Source: Azorinus chamasolen
Lineage: Eukaryota > Mollusca > Bivalvia > Cardiida > Solecurtidae
Reading direction: 5' to 3'
NCBI GenBank assembly: GCA_963576725.1
Contig: OY755241.1
Location: 76,494,701 to 76,558,700, forward strand
DNA: 64,000 nt
The notes under the pieces were generated by a model that did no database searches, was not told where the DNA came from, and saw nothing but the letters and a program-made list of their open reading frames with translations. Below are positions 21,529-33,036 of the stretch, one piece after another. The number at the start of each line of letters is the position of its first letter. Within the stretch, counting starts at the first letter, position 1. The position numbers were made by a program, and so were the translations under genes.

Positions 21529-22199
21529 CCCAGGTGCACAACAACTCATGCTGGTCAACATTCCTGTGAAGTTTGGTGACTCTAGCCCAAGTGGTTTTAA
21601 AGATATGCATGACACAATGTTTCTCTAGTTTTAAGTAATCATATCAGGGGCAATAACTCCAAAGTTATCACGGGGAGACAATTAAAAAATCCCTGGTGCA
21701 CAACAACTCATGCCTGTCAACATTTCTGTGAAGTTTGGTGACTCTAGCCTTAGTGGTATCAGAGATATGCACGACACTAAGTTTGGGCCAGTAACTCCAA
21801 AGGGCCAGTAACTCCAAAGTTAACAGGGGGAGACAATTAAAAAAACAAGAGTAAAACAACTCATGCTAGTGAACAATCCTGTAAAGTTTGGTGACTCTAG
21901 CCCTACTGGTTTCAGAGATACGCTTGACACAAAGTTTGTATAAATTTAAGTGTTCATATCAGGGGCAATAACTCCCTACATTATCAGGGGAGAAAATTAA
22001 AAAACCCATTGGTGCACAACAACTCATGCTGGAGAACATTCCTGTAATAGTAGGGGACAAAAAGCCTGATTTTGGCCGATTTTGTTACCTGATTTACAAT
22101 AACTCCATATTTTACATATATAAACTTAACACCTTACCTAACATTTTTAGAAGGGTGGCAGAACATTCCCAATAATATTCTGATGGAAATCGTGGTTTC

Positions 22200-23400
22200 C
22201 ATAGCAACAAGCTTCAAAATGATATAAAGAATTTAAAAGAACTGCCAGTTTGCTTATGGATGTAAATATGTCCCCATTGTTTACTCTTTGGAAATGAGAG
22301 ATGGCTAGTTAAATTAAAATATTTTTTTCCTTAATGACTGGTTACTATGGCATTAACGTATGTAATTTTGCCCAATTTTTCACTTTTTTGAAAACAAATC
22401 CTTATTGTTTTTTTCTAAATGTCTAAATAATGAGTTAGTGTAAGACCTTGCTATTTACTTACAAAATAACGCAAATATTATGTTTACATTCTGGGACACA
22501 GATCTGGTTGCCATGGTAACCGAAATATTCTTAAAATGATATGGAATTCATTTGTAGTTCTGAAATTAACATTTTCTAGTGAATTATAAAGTTAGCCTAC
22601 ATTTTCTTCTTACAGCATGTTTGTCTTGTTATTTGTATAAAGTAATGGTGTGGTCTTCCATGTGATTATTGTTGGAACATTTTATTTACAAATTAACAGT
22701 AAACATATCCTTTGTTACCATGGCAACGGCTATAAAAGAACTATTTTAGTGATTTTTGCACAATATTTTCAAATTATTTACATTTGTTTCGTTCTTTCCA
22801 TCATTGTATCAAACAAACAAGTCAATTCAAGAAGACTGTCTATTTGTAGCACACCTGTCACAACGTGCCAAGGCGAGCTATTGTGATCATAATGTGTCGG
22901 TCGTCAGGCGTCGTCCATTGTGTGACGTCTGCCGTCAATATTTTATTTCAAGTGACATCACCTCTAAAAAGTGTATTGTTAAATGTAATGAAACTTTCCA
23001 AGGATGGTCTTTGGGTGATTCTCTGTCAAACTAGCTAATAAAGTGTGGATCCATGTAAAACTCTGGTTGCCATGGCAACCAAAAGCAAAATCTTCTAACC
23101 TCTTCTTCTCCGAAACCGGTTGTCAGGTTTCAAAATAATTTGATGGGAATAATCATTAGGTGATTATCTTCCCAAGTAGCTAAATCATGACATATCTAAA
23201 ACAACATGGCCGCTAGGGGGCGGGCCTGTTTGTCTGTATAGAAAACATAGCAAAATTTTAAATCTCCACTTCACCAAAACCAGTGGTCTGACTTCAGAAT
23301 AATTTAATGGGAATAATCATTAGGTAACCGCCTCCAAAACTAGCTAAAAAGGAAATCTGATTGCCATGACAACTAAAACAATATTTAAATTCTGTGTTGA
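22200..23400. other. Interior of the TIR element, no gene recognised
   Basis: AT-rich DNA with recurring 'ttgccatggtaacc/ggttgccatggcaacc' palindromic motifs (22509, 22717, 23068, 23359) and a ~130-bp decayed repeat ('ttgatgggaataatcattagg' at 23139 and 23306). Frames of 78 and 92 codons at 22650-23034 overlap these repeats and show no domain. Confidence 0.35.
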
Positions 23401-23407
23401 TATACTT

Positions 23408-23605
23408 ACTGGTCCCTCGGGATCATTAGTTTTTATGTTATCAATTTTGAAAATTTGAATACTGCTTAAGCCGGTGCTACCTAGAGGCGTGAGTAGTGTT
23501 GCATTTTTAATAACTAGTCACGAACAGACTCAATAAAACCGAGTCTGCAATTTTCTCCTTTCGCATTACTACTTATGCTTTCGAAGGATCTCCCACTTTC
23601 AGAAT
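23408..23605 (+). repeat. ~200-bp dispersed repeat, copy 1
   Basis: It runs from 'ctggtccctcgggatcatta' to 'aaggatctcccactttcag' and contains 'gcttaagccggtgctac' and 'aataaaaccgagtctgcaat'. A second copy in the same orientation is at 24358-24553. Both ends begin and end with GATC-type short inverse motifs. The class is unknown; an LTR-like or SINE-like origin is possible. Confidence 0.6.
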
Positions 23606-23689
23606 ATATTTCTACAAACCGATGGTCAGATTTCGAAATAAATTGATAGGAATAATCATTTGGTGACTACCAAAGTAGCTGAAACAGTG

Positions 23690-23970
23690 ACAGCATTGGG
23701 TATTTAGGTCTGAATTTCCAAACTGATTTTCCATGACCTGAGCTTTGTCCGGTTGGCAAGTCCATCCTCATACATTGTGGACAGACAAGCCCTTGGTCGT
23801 GAAGGGATTTCAGGAGCTTACACTTTGCGCATGCAAAACCAATTGAGGCTCGTGTATGAAGCGATTCTTCAATGCTCAGCTAGCTGTCAGTATTCGTGTG
23901 ATATTTGAACACAAGAAACTGATGGAAATACTTGGATTAAGTATGCAATAAACTGACATGGACAAAATAT
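23690..23970 (+). other. Unclassified non-repeat block in the TIR element
   Basis: A 280-bp stretch of more mixed composition than its neighbours. One plus frame around 23775-23880 reads VDRQALGREGISGAYTLR and onward without a stop for about 35 codons. I do not recognise it. It may be a scrap of a transposon ORF. Confidence 0.25.
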
Positions 23971-23974
23971 GTAA

Positions 23975-24960
23975 TTATACCCCCACTTCTAAAGAAGTGG
24001 GGGCTATATTGGAATCGCGTGTGTCCGTCCGTCCTTCCGTCCGTCCATCCGTCCGTCCATCCGGAGCATTACTCCCCAACGTATTATAGGCACAACTGTG
24101 AAACTTCATAATTATGTGGATAGAGGGTGATGAGAGTATGTGCAGTCAACAAGGGTTGTAACTTTAAATTCATTTTTGAGGGAGTTATTCCCCTTAGTTA
24201 CTTTTCAGAAGCAAGTTTTTGTCCGGAGCAGAACTTGTCAAGTATTGTAGAAACAACTGTGAAACTTTATATATGGAGAGAGGGTGATGAGAGGATGTGC
24301 TGTCAATAAGGGCGGCCGTAAAACGTCGCCCCGTACTTCATTCTCAGTGTTGTTATACCTTCTGATCCTTCGAGATCATGAATTTCAGTACTTCTTGTTC
24401 TGAAAATTGAATACCGCTTAAGCCGGTGCTAGGGGGCGTGAGCAGTGTTGCACTTTCAATTACTGTTCATGAACAGACTCAATAAAACCGAGTCTGCAAT
24501 TTTCTCTTTTTGTGTTGCGATTTTTGCTCTCGGGGGATCACCCCCTTTCAGAATTTGCAACTCTAAATTATTTTTTTGAGGGAGTTATTCCCTTTAGTTA
24601 CTTTCAAGAAGCAATTTTTATTCGGAGCATAACTTTTCAAGTATTGTAGGAACAACTGTGCAACTTTTCATAGATAGTGGGTGATGAGAGGATGTGCAGT
24701 CAATAAGGGTTGTAACTCTAAATTCATTTTTGAGGGAGCTTCCCCATAGTTACTTTTTAGAAGCAATTTGTTTGTCAGGAGCATAACTTCTTAAGTATTG
24801 TAGGCACAACTGTGAAACTTCATAACTTCTTAAGTATTGTAGGCACAACTGTGAAACTTCATATATGGAAAGAGGATGGTGAGAAGACGTGCAGTCAACA
24901 AGGGCTGTAACTCTGAATTCATTTTTGAGGGATTTATTTCCCTTTGTTACTTTTCATAAG
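23975..24960 (-). mobile_element. Minus-strand hairpin-ended minisatellite element (3' end at 23980)
   Basis: A hairpin cccccacttctaaagaagtg (arm completed by ggggg, 23980-24003) is followed by gtgtgtccgtccgtcc-type tract. This is the mirror image of the type B/D 3' ends, so the element points left. The core is a ~165-bp unit ('ggttgtaactctaaattcat', 'gagggagttattcccctt', 'aactgtgaaacttcatat') repeated about five times and interrupted by the second 200-bp dispersed repeat (24358-24553). The 5' end is not recognised. Confidence 0.6.
24358..24553 (+). repeat. ~200-bp dispersed repeat, copy 2
   Basis: Same order of motifs as 23408-23605 (gatccttcgagatcatgaa; gcttaagccggtgctag; aataaaaccgagtctgcaat; ctcgggggatcacccc). 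It splits a minisatellite unit of the surrounding element: 'aactctaaattattttt' resumes right after it, so this copy inserted later. Confidence 0.6.
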
Positions 24961-25045
24961 CAATTTAAGTGGATGAAAGGAGTATTGAGCTATTGCCGCT
25001 TGTACTGAAGTCAGTGGATCTTGTGACAAGGTGGCGGGCAGGGTT

Positions 25046-26867
25046 AACTAGAGGTTTGTTTTTGTCACAAAAACAGATGTCTCCCCCTCCCAACCTCTTT
25101 CCAATACACAAGTGTAATGTCTGTAACTCCAACTTATCAGGGTCTAATGTTTACGTCATCAGGGGCAATAACTCCAACATTGTCAGAGGGAGACAATTCA
25201 AAAGCCCCAGATACACAATAACACATGCTAGTCAACATTCTTGTGAAGTTTGGTGACTCTAGTACTAGTGGTTTCAGATACATGTGACACAAAGTAAAGT
25301 TTCTCTTATTTAAGTCATAAGGGGCAGTAACTCTAAAGTTATCAGGGGAGACAATTAAAAAAACCCAGATGCACAACAACTCATGCTGGTGAACATTCCT
25401 GTGAAGTTTGGTGACTCTAGCCCTACTGGTTTCAGAGATACGTGCAGCACAAAGTTTCTCTAATTTTAAGTTAACATATCAGGGGCAGTAACTCAAGAAT
25501 TATAAGGGGGAGACAATTAAAAACCCAGGTGCACAACAACTCATGCTGGTGAACATTCCTGTGAAGTTTGGTGACTCTAGCCCTAGTGGTTTTAAAGATA
25601 TGCATGACAAAAAAAATTCTCTAATTTAATGTAATCATATCAGGGGCAATAACTCCAAAGTTATCATGGGAAGACAATTCAAAAACCCAAGTTGTACAAC
25701 AACTCATGCTGGTCGACATTCCTGTGATGTTTGGTGACTCTAGCCCTAGTGGTTTGAGAGATATGCACAACACTAAGTAAAGTTTGTCTAATTTTAAGTC
25801 ATCATGGGCAGTAACTCCAAAGTTAACAGGGGAGATAATTAAAAAAAACCTAAGAGCAAAACAACTCATGCTTGTGAACAATCCTGTGAAGTTTGGTGAC
25901 TCTAGCCCTACTGGTTTCAGAGATACGCGCGACACAGAGTTTGTATAAATTTAAGTATTCGTATCAGGGGCAATAACTCAAGAATTATCAGGGGGAGACA
26001 ATTCAAAAACCATAGGTGCACAACAACTCATGCTGGTGAACATTCCGGTGAAGTTTGGTGACTCTAGTACCAGCGGTTTAAGAGATACGCGCGACACAAA
26101 GTTTTTCTAATTTTAAGTCATCAGGGGCAATAACTCCAAAATTATCAAAGGGAGACAATTCAAAAACCATAGGTGCACAACAACTCATGCTGGTGAACAT
26201 TCCTGTGAAGTTTGGTGACTCTAGCCCAACTGGTTTCAGAGATATGCACAACACTAAGTAAAGTTTGTCTAATTTTAAGTCATCATGGGCAGTAACTCCA
26301 AAGTTAACAGGGGAGATAATTAAAAAAAACCTAAGAGCAAAACAACTCATGCTTGTGAACAATCCTGTGAAGTTTGGTGACTCTAGCCCTACTGGTTTCA
26401 GAGATACGCGCGACACAGAGTTTGTATAAATTTAAGTATTCGTATCAGGGGCAATAACTCAAGAATTATCAGGGGGAGACAATTCAAAAACCATAGGTGC
26501 ACAACAACTCATGCTGGTGAACATTCCGGTGAAGTTTGGTGACTCTAGTACCAGCGGTTTAAGAGATACGCGCGACACAAAGTTTTTCTAATTTTAAGTC
26601 ATCAGGGGCAATAACTCCAAAATTATCAAAGGGAGACAATTCAAAAACCATAGGTGCACAACAACTCATGCTGGTGAACATTCCTGTGAAGTTTGGTGAC
26701 TCTAGCCCAACTGGTTTCAGAGATACACGCGACACAAGTTTGTGACGGACAGACGGACAGACGGACGGACGGACAGACGGACAGACGGACGGACGGACGG
26801 ACGGACGGACAGACAGACAACTCTGGCAAAAACAATATATCTCCCCATAAATGGGGGAGACATAATA
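25046..26867 (+). mobile_element. Complete type D element inside the TIR element
   Basis: Start aactagaggtttgtttttgt; key 'tgtctccccc' (25078-25087). End: a long gacggacagacggac tract (26743-26818), 'caaaaacaatatatctcccc', arm 'gggggagaca' (26853-26862) and taat. The core is ten or so ~160-bp units. A three-unit block is duplicated almost perfectly: 25849-26243 and 26331-26727, offset about 482 bp. Proteins predicted from it (with RQTDRRTDG-type runs) are repeat artefacts. Confidence 0.85.
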
Positions 26868-27244
26868 ATCACCTTTAGTGATAGCTCTAGTTGTAATAAT
26901 CACCTTTAGTGATAGCTTAGTTGTATTTGGCCACAATCAACTTTGCGATATTCAATGAATGAATGTGACTACCGATACATTGTTAGATATATCATATTGA
27001 CAGTGGTTTGCTTATTTGGTTTGAAATCAATTTCGTTCTTAGTGTTTCAAAACAGAGATGATTTTAAATGAACATTTTAACAAACCAAGCTTATTTTTCA
27101 AGGAAAACTTTTAGTTCCCATATGCTGTACAAACAATTGTTATTGTACTTTTTCAAATAAAATACAGTCTACTGACATATTCTGTGACAAATGTAATGTG
27201 CGTACATGTTGTAAATAATGTCTGTGGCATACACACGTTGTGAT

Positions 27245-27795
27245 TTAAAAAAACCGAAATGTGTTTGTGAAACACAATGTCCCCGATATGACGTTTGATT
27301 TTGATGTATGACCTTTACCTTAATAGGTCACCCCTAAATATGTTCGCCTCCATAAGTTTCACATGCATGCCAAGTTTGAAGGATGTATGTTGAAGACGAC
27401 AAAATTATCACCAATCTAAATTTGACCCGTAATTTGACACTTGACCATAATGTATGACATTGGCCTTAAAAAGTCACCACTAAAACGTTCGCCTCTGTAA
27501 GATGCAAATGCATGCTAAGCTTGAGGGATGTATTTTGAATGGTGATAAATTTATCGCCATTCAAAATTTGACCAGTAATTTGACATTTGACCTTGATGTA
27601 TGAACTTGATCTTGATATGTCACCCCTAAATATTTTTGCCTCTATAAGTTGCATATGCATGTTAAGTTTGAAGTATGTATGTGCAATAGCTACAAAATTG
27701 TCGCCAACGTTAAGTTGGGAACAAAACAACCAACAAACCAACAGACAATGAAAAAAACACAACATGACCCTCTTCGATGGGGGGAGGCCTAATAA
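27245..27795 (+). mobile_element. Further hairpin-type minisatellite element (type F, tentative)
   Basis: It starts near 'atgtgtttgtgaaacacaat' (a hairpin) followed by gtccccgatatg. The core is three ~155-bp units ('caccactaaaacgttcgcct'-like, 'gcatgccaagtttgaagga'). It ends in ccaacaaaccaacagacaat, then 'cttcgatggggggaggccta' and ataatg. The end pairing (cccc / gggg) is weaker than in types A-D. Confidence 0.45.
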
Positions 27796-28239
27796 TGCCA
27801 CTATTAAGATATTGATACATGTATCCTGTTATTGTTACAATTTGAATGTCTGTGATGATGAATTTGATTGTCTGAAAATGATTTTGAATGTCGGTGATAG
27901 TGATTTTGAATGGCGGTGATAATGATTTTTAAGTCATTTGTGATATTTAACATTATGATTACAGCACTTTTGTGATAAATATGTGCTCTGTCATAGTTAT
28001 TAAGGAAATTGAAAACAAACCCACTTAGTTGATATTTCTGAGAAAATTGTGATCATGCAAACGTTAACAAGGCGCAAACTAACTATGATGATATTATCTG
28101 AAATGCTGAAAGAAGGGTTTATAAGGTACAATTTATTGATCTAAAATAATATATCATTAAACTGTTGTGTATAACCATTATATTTATGTCTCTTCCTCGA
28201 TCTACGAAATATTCATGTAAGGTTAAGAAAATAGTTCTC

Positions 28240-29000
28240 AAGTTCTACCTTTGACCTTCCAATGACCTTGATTTTATGTACCAAGTCTTGGTAGAGGATA
28301 TTGTCTTAGTATGTTGTGCAAATTAATTACAATATACATCACATAGGTAGAAAAAAATGACTGAAATGCACAAAAAGTACAAATTTGGCAATGTGACTTT
28401 TGACCTCTACTTGCGACCTTGACATTGACAATATGTACCAACTTCCTTGGTAGAGGATATTGACTTCGTAAGGTGCATGTGCACATTTATTACAAAACAT
28501 ACATCACATACATGGGAAAATGTACTGAAATTGCACAAAAAGTACAAATGTGACCTTTGACTTCTTAAATGTGACATTTGACCTCTACTTGCGACCTTGA
28601 CATTGGCAGTATGTAACAAAGTCCATGGTAGAGGATATTGTTTTAGTATGTTCATCTTGCAAAGTTATTAGAAATACATCACATATGTAGAACAAGTGGA
28701 TTTCAACATTCACAAATTAGTAAAAAATTATGTTTGACTTCTAAAATGTGTCGTTTGACCTCTACTTGTGACATTGACCTTGACACACCTATAAAACTTG
28801 TGGTAAAGGAAACCTCCTTTTTAAATGAATATCTGTGCCAAGTTTTACTTAAATATACCAATGTTAATGTAAATTTGTAGAACGAAAATGTCTTGAAACA
28901 GAGAAAAAAACCCTCAAATTTGACCTTTGACCTCTAACCATGCCATTGACCTTAAAGAAAATCAATTGAAACTTATATTTTTAACATTGCCTTGATATTA
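28240..29000. repeat. Minisatellite, about 165-bp unit
   Basis: Four units carry 'gacctctacttgcgaccttg', 'ttggtagaggatattg' and 'aaaaagtacaaa'. They show the coding-like periodicity seen in other such cores but no gene. No hairpin end was found; it may be a piece of another element or part of the TIR element itself. Confidence 0.6.
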
Positions 29001-29779
29001 GGTATTTAATTATAAAGTTATATAAAAATCCCTTCAATAGTTCAAAAGATATTAAGAGATCTTTATGTATGATATTTATTTTATTTCTACGACATAGCCG
29101 TTGCCATGGAAACTCAAATTTTAGTGCTTTATTATTGTACCACAATGCTGCCACCCTTCTTATTTTGATTGTTAAGTCATACTCTTCGTTATCTGAAAGT
29201 ATCCTGTCATTGTAAACCAGGTAACAAAATTTCGAAAAATGTCCCCTACTATAAAGTGTGGTGACTCTAGTACTAGCGGTTTCAGAGATACGCGCAATAC
29301 AAAGTTTTTCTAATTATAAGTCATCAGGGGCAATAACTCCAAAGTTATCAGTGGAGACAATTCAAAAACCCCAGGTGCACAACAACTCATGCTGGTGAAC
29401 ATTCCTGTGAAGTTTGGTGACTCTAGCCTAACTGTTTTCAGAGAAACATGCAACACAAGTTTGTGACGGACAGACAGATGGACTGACGGACGGACAACTC
29501 TGGCAAAAACAATATGTCTCCCCATAAATGGGGGAGACATAATTCAATAAGCGGAGGGTTAATTTACGCATCTTATCTGGAGCTCTGTTCGACCATATTT
29601 TGATTGTCCTACTTACAGTCCTTGGAAGTTTTGGATATGTGGGTCGTTGGTAATAACACAACTGGAAGAAATGTCCTTGTCTTTGACAATAACCTAGAAT
29701 TAACAAACAAAAGGTTCATGACCAGTCTCTCTTGCTCACAGAGTAATACCATTATCAAACTGACTTTGTAATACATATA

Positions 29780-30190
29780 CAGTAGAACCCCTCTAAACCT
29801 GACATTAAATTCTGTATAAATATCAATCTTGAAGACAGGTGGCAACTTAATGCAGTGTGAAAGTCATGCAGAAAGCTCTTGTATGAGCCATCTGCATGAC
29901 TTTCATCCTGCATTAAGCAGCCTAAAGTCTAAAAGTACAGTAAAACCCCGCTAATGCGACCACTTAATAAACAGCCACTGGCGCCGTTTAAAGCAGGTGG
30001 TTGCTTAATGCAGGACGAAAGTTATGCAGAAAGCTCCTATAGGAGCTTTCTGCATAACTTTCGTCCTGCATTAAGCTACCACCTGCCTCTGTCACCCAGA
30101 ATTATGCCCCTTTTTGGTGGTCGCATTAGCGGGGTTTTACTGTATCTGAATTCTTCTCTACTAGAGTTCTGGTTTAGAGGGGTTTTACTG
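29780..30190. mobile_element. pogo-like MITE (outer) with a nested MITE
   Basis: Termini cagtagaacccctctaaacc and ggtttagaggggttttactg are inverted repeats flanked by TA on both sides (29778-29779, 30191-30192). An inner palindrome (cttaatgcag...ctgcattaag, about 29849-29920) lies in the left half. The inner element 29938-30142 interrupts it. CAGTR-start TIRs and a TA duplication fit Tc1/mariner-pogo (Tigger) MITEs. Confidence 0.8.
29938..30142. mobile_element. pogo-like MITE (inner), 205 bp
   Basis: TIRs cagtaaaaccccgctaatgc / gcattagcggggttttactg with TA on both sides (29936-29937, 30143-30144). The centre is a near-perfect palindrome from gcaggtggttgcttaatgc to its complement, about 95 bp. 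A sister copy is at 30542-30745. Confidence 0.85.
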
Positions 30191-30541
30191 TACATGTAGA
30201 AACTCATGCTGGACCCTGCTGAACAGAAAACTTCCATGCAGAACAATTTACATAAATCCATCTGGTTTTCTATGCAAATGTATATAGTATAACAGAGTTT
30301 ACTCCTATTTTCCCCATAAGCATAGCAATACATTTATAAATCTACTGTATTTACATCTGACATTTAACAGGTAATTTTAGCTCAAATGACAAAGTCTGCT
30401 TGGCAACATATGAGAAAAAAAGATTGCATCTATACTTTCTTGGTTATCATCTGTGCTAATATGTTGCTTCTCATATCTTTTAAGGATCCACTGTTGAAAA
30501 CTTTGACCAATGAGAAAAAGAGAATGCAGGAAATGAGTATA

Positions 30542-30745
30542 CAGTAAAACCGCGCTAATGAGACCACGAAAATAGGTATAATTTTTGGTGCTAGATGCAA
30601 GTGGTAGCTTAATGCAGGACAAAAGTAATGCAGAAAGCTCCTTGAGTAGCTTTCTGCATTACTTTTGTCCTGCATTAAACAACCACCTGCTTATAAAGCC
30701 ACCCATGTTTATGCATCAAGTGGTCGCATTAGGGGGGTTCTACTG
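30542..30745. mobile_element. pogo-like MITE, second copy, 204 bp
   Basis: Same TIR (cagtaaaaccgcgctaatga ... cgcattaggggggttctactg), TA flanks and the same central palindrome with changes (gacaaaagtaatgcagaaag). The arms have kept pairing through several changes. Confidence 0.85.
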
Positions 30746-30880
30746 TACTAGAATTTGTAAATAGTGTGAACCCAGATCAAAGAGTATCTAGAGCTGTCCT
30801 CTAATCAACATATGCACTGTTTGTCATTCAAATACTGTAGCATAAATTAAACTCATCAATATTCAAAACTGTTATGTTAA

Positions 30881-31121
30881 CCCTTCCCTTGCTGAATTTT
30901 AAAATACATTTCTCCTTCTTTACCCATGCCGTATTGTATAATTACATATATATTCACTGTGTACAAGTATTTCGCTGTGCAATCACTGATGTGGAGTGCA
31001 CTGGTTGCACAATCAACTTGTAAATAGTGCAAACCCTGATGAGACAGCTCCTGCAGGAGCTGTCTCATCTGGGTCTTCACTATTTACTGTGGGTATATTG
31101 ATGTGAATAGCAAGCAAAGGG
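30881..31121 (+). mobile_element. TTAA-type palindromic MITE, family PB2, copy 1
   Basis: TTAA at 30877-30880, then cccttcccttgctgaatttt. The right end is agcaagcaaaggg, next to tttac. The centre is gcaaaccctgatgagacagc with its complement, closing at about 31080. Length 241 bp, the same as the copy at 38515-38756. A PB1 fragment (30755-30815) lies just before it. Confidence 0.75.
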
Positions 31122-31204
31122 TTTACTCATCAATATTGAAAAGACTCTTATGTTAAACAGTGACGAGTCATTCAATACACAGGATAAAAATTATGAATTG
31201 ATTG

Positions 31205-32757
31205 ATCAACTAATCAATTAACCAATGTGTGTAACTCCTACAATGGACCAAATGTGTGTGATTCCTGCAATGGACCAATATGTGTGGCTCCTATAACTGA
31301 CCAATGTGTATGGCTCCTACAACTGATCAATGTGTATGGCTCCTACAGTGGACCAATGTGTATGGCTCTTACAATAGACCTGTGTTTGACTCCTGCAATA
31401 GACCTATGTGTTTGACTCCTACAATGGACAAATGCGTGTGACTTCTACAACTGACTAATGTATGTGACTCCTACTACAGATCAATGTGTGTACTTCTACA
31501 ACTGACCAATGTGTGTGACTATTATAACTGGCCAGCGTGTGTAACTCCTACAAGAAACCAGTGTGTGTGACACCTACAACAGACCAATGTGTGTGACTAC
31601 TACAACTGGCGAATGTGTGTAACTCCTACAACAGACCAATGTGTGTGACACCTACAACAGACCAATGTGTGTGACTACTACAACTGGCGAATGTGTGTAA
31701 CTCCTTCAACAGACCAATGTGTGTGACACCTACTACTGACCAATGTGTGTGACTTCTACAACAGACCATGCAATGTGTGTGACTCATACTACTGACCAAT
31801 GTGTGTACTTCTACAACTGGCCAGTGTGTGTAACTCCTACAACAGACCAATGTGAGTGACACCTACAACAGACCAATGTCTGTGACTTCTACAATGGACC
31901 AATGTGTGTGAATTCTACAATTGACCAATGTGTGTGACTTCTACAATGGACCAATGTGTGTAACTTTTTACAATATACCAATTTGTGTGACTCTTACAGT
32001 GGACCAATGTGAGTTATGCATACAATGGACAAATATGCGAGACTCCTGCAATGGGCCAATGTGTATGACTCTTACAACTGACCAATGTATGTGTGTGTGT
32101 GGGGGGGGGGGGGAATGGACCAATGTGTGTGACTTCTACAATGGAACAATGTGTGTAACTCCTACAACTGACCAATGTGTGTGACTCAATATGTGCAACT
32201 CCTACAATAAACCAATGTGTGTGACTCCTACAATGGCCCACTGTGTGTGACTCCTACAACTGATCAATGCATGTGACTCCTAGAACTGATCAATGTGTGT
32301 GGTTTCTACCATTGACCAATGTATATGAATCCTACTACTGACCAATGTGTGTGACTCCTACTACTGGCCAATGTGTGTGTGGGTGTGACTCTTACAATAA
32401 ACCAAAGTGTTTGACTCCAACAAATGACCAATATGTATGTCTTCTGCAATGGATCACGGTGTGTGACTCCTACAAATGACCAATGCATGTGACTCTTACA
32501 ACTGACCAATGTGTGTGAATTCTACAACTGACCAATGTATGTGACTCCTACTACTGACCAATGTGTGTGACTATTACAATGCACCCAAATGTGTATGACT
32601 CCTACAATGGTCAAATGTGTGTAACTTCTACAATGGACCAATATGTATGACACAGTTAACCAATGTGTGTGACTCCTACAATTAAGCGATGTGTATGACT
32701 CCTACATTGGACCAATGTGTGTGACTCTTACAGTAGACCAATGTATGTGATTCCTAC
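31205..32757. repeat. 26-bp minisatellite, about 60 copies
   Basis: The unit 'gaccaatgtgtgtgactcct' plus 'acaact' repeats for 1.55 kb with point changes and a ~14-base poly-G expansion near 32101. Frames rich in Cys, Thr and Val on both strands come from the 26-bp (non-multiple-of-three) period and are not genes. Confidence 0.9.
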
Positions 32758-32820
32758 TGAACCATCATATTTAATGAACTTGGAATACTGTAAATTATAC
32801 TGTAGTCAACATATGCTTAC

Positions 32821-33036
32821 CTCATAACTACATGCCGGCTTCGTCAGTATAATTTCACCATTAATGGCAAGCAAAATAATCTCAGATACGAGTTTTCCAG
32901 CAAATCCGGGTCTATTTTGCCATCTACCATAGCTGTAATTGTCACATTTTGTACATCTTGATAGTTCATGCTGTCGAAATTTAGTTCACAAACACTAATT
33001 ACTATCTGAGGAATGGATCTACCTGATCTTGCACAT
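32821..33036 (-). CDS. Candidate internal exon, unknown protein, probable frameshift
   Basis: On the minus strand an acceptor (ttttttcag at 33037 or cctcag at 33006) leads into VISVCELNFDSMNYQDVQ and ITAMVDGKIDPD. The reading then continues best in the next frame as SEIILLAINGEIILTKPA, up to donor gtaagc (exon edge 32821). No family recognised. A one-base frame break in the middle suggests either decay or misreading. It lies 2.2 kb downstream of the Myb/SANT-like gene on the same strand and could be its last exon, but the phase does not fit cleanly. Confidence 0.35.

Larger units (their letters stand above)
22048..29251. mobile_element. 7.2-kb TIR element, no visible transposase
   Basis: Perfect 12-bp termini TAGTAGGGGACA / TGTCCCCTACTA sit at 22048 and 29251. 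The homology continues inward, imperfectly, for about 170 bp (attttgttacctg.tttacaat; agaagggtggcag; gtttccat.gcaac). A 3-bp duplication TAA flanks it (22045-22047 and 29252-29254), and the flanks rejoin into a type D unit. TWA-type duplications are typical of PIF/Harbinger elements, but I see no transposase or Myb-like ORF inside, so the family is inference. The interior holds several later insertions. Confidence 0.7.
17270..29543 (+). mobile_element. Outer type D element hosting three nested insertions
   Basis: Units of a ~155-160 bp minisatellite ('tgaagtttggtgactctag', 'aggggcaataactcc', 'gggagacaattaaaa') occur at 17290-17404, 18786-18950, 21529-22047 and 29255-29460. The tail follows: gacggacagacagatggactg, 'caaaaacaatatgtctccc' and a hairpin arm gggggagaca (29530-29539). 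The blocks are separated by a type C element, a type A element and a 7.2-kb TIR element. Excising those rejoins the units. The 5' key is not found, so the left end is truncated. Confidence 0.7.

Noticed and set aside
25621..26936. Several 100-125 codon minus-strand frames with nearly identical proteins
   Set aside because: They repeat with the ~160-bp core unit of a type D element and include RQTDRRTDG-type microsatellite translation; not genes.
31227..32509. Cys/Thr-rich frames resembling repeat proteins
   Set aside because: Artefacts of the 26-bp tandem repeat read in three frames.
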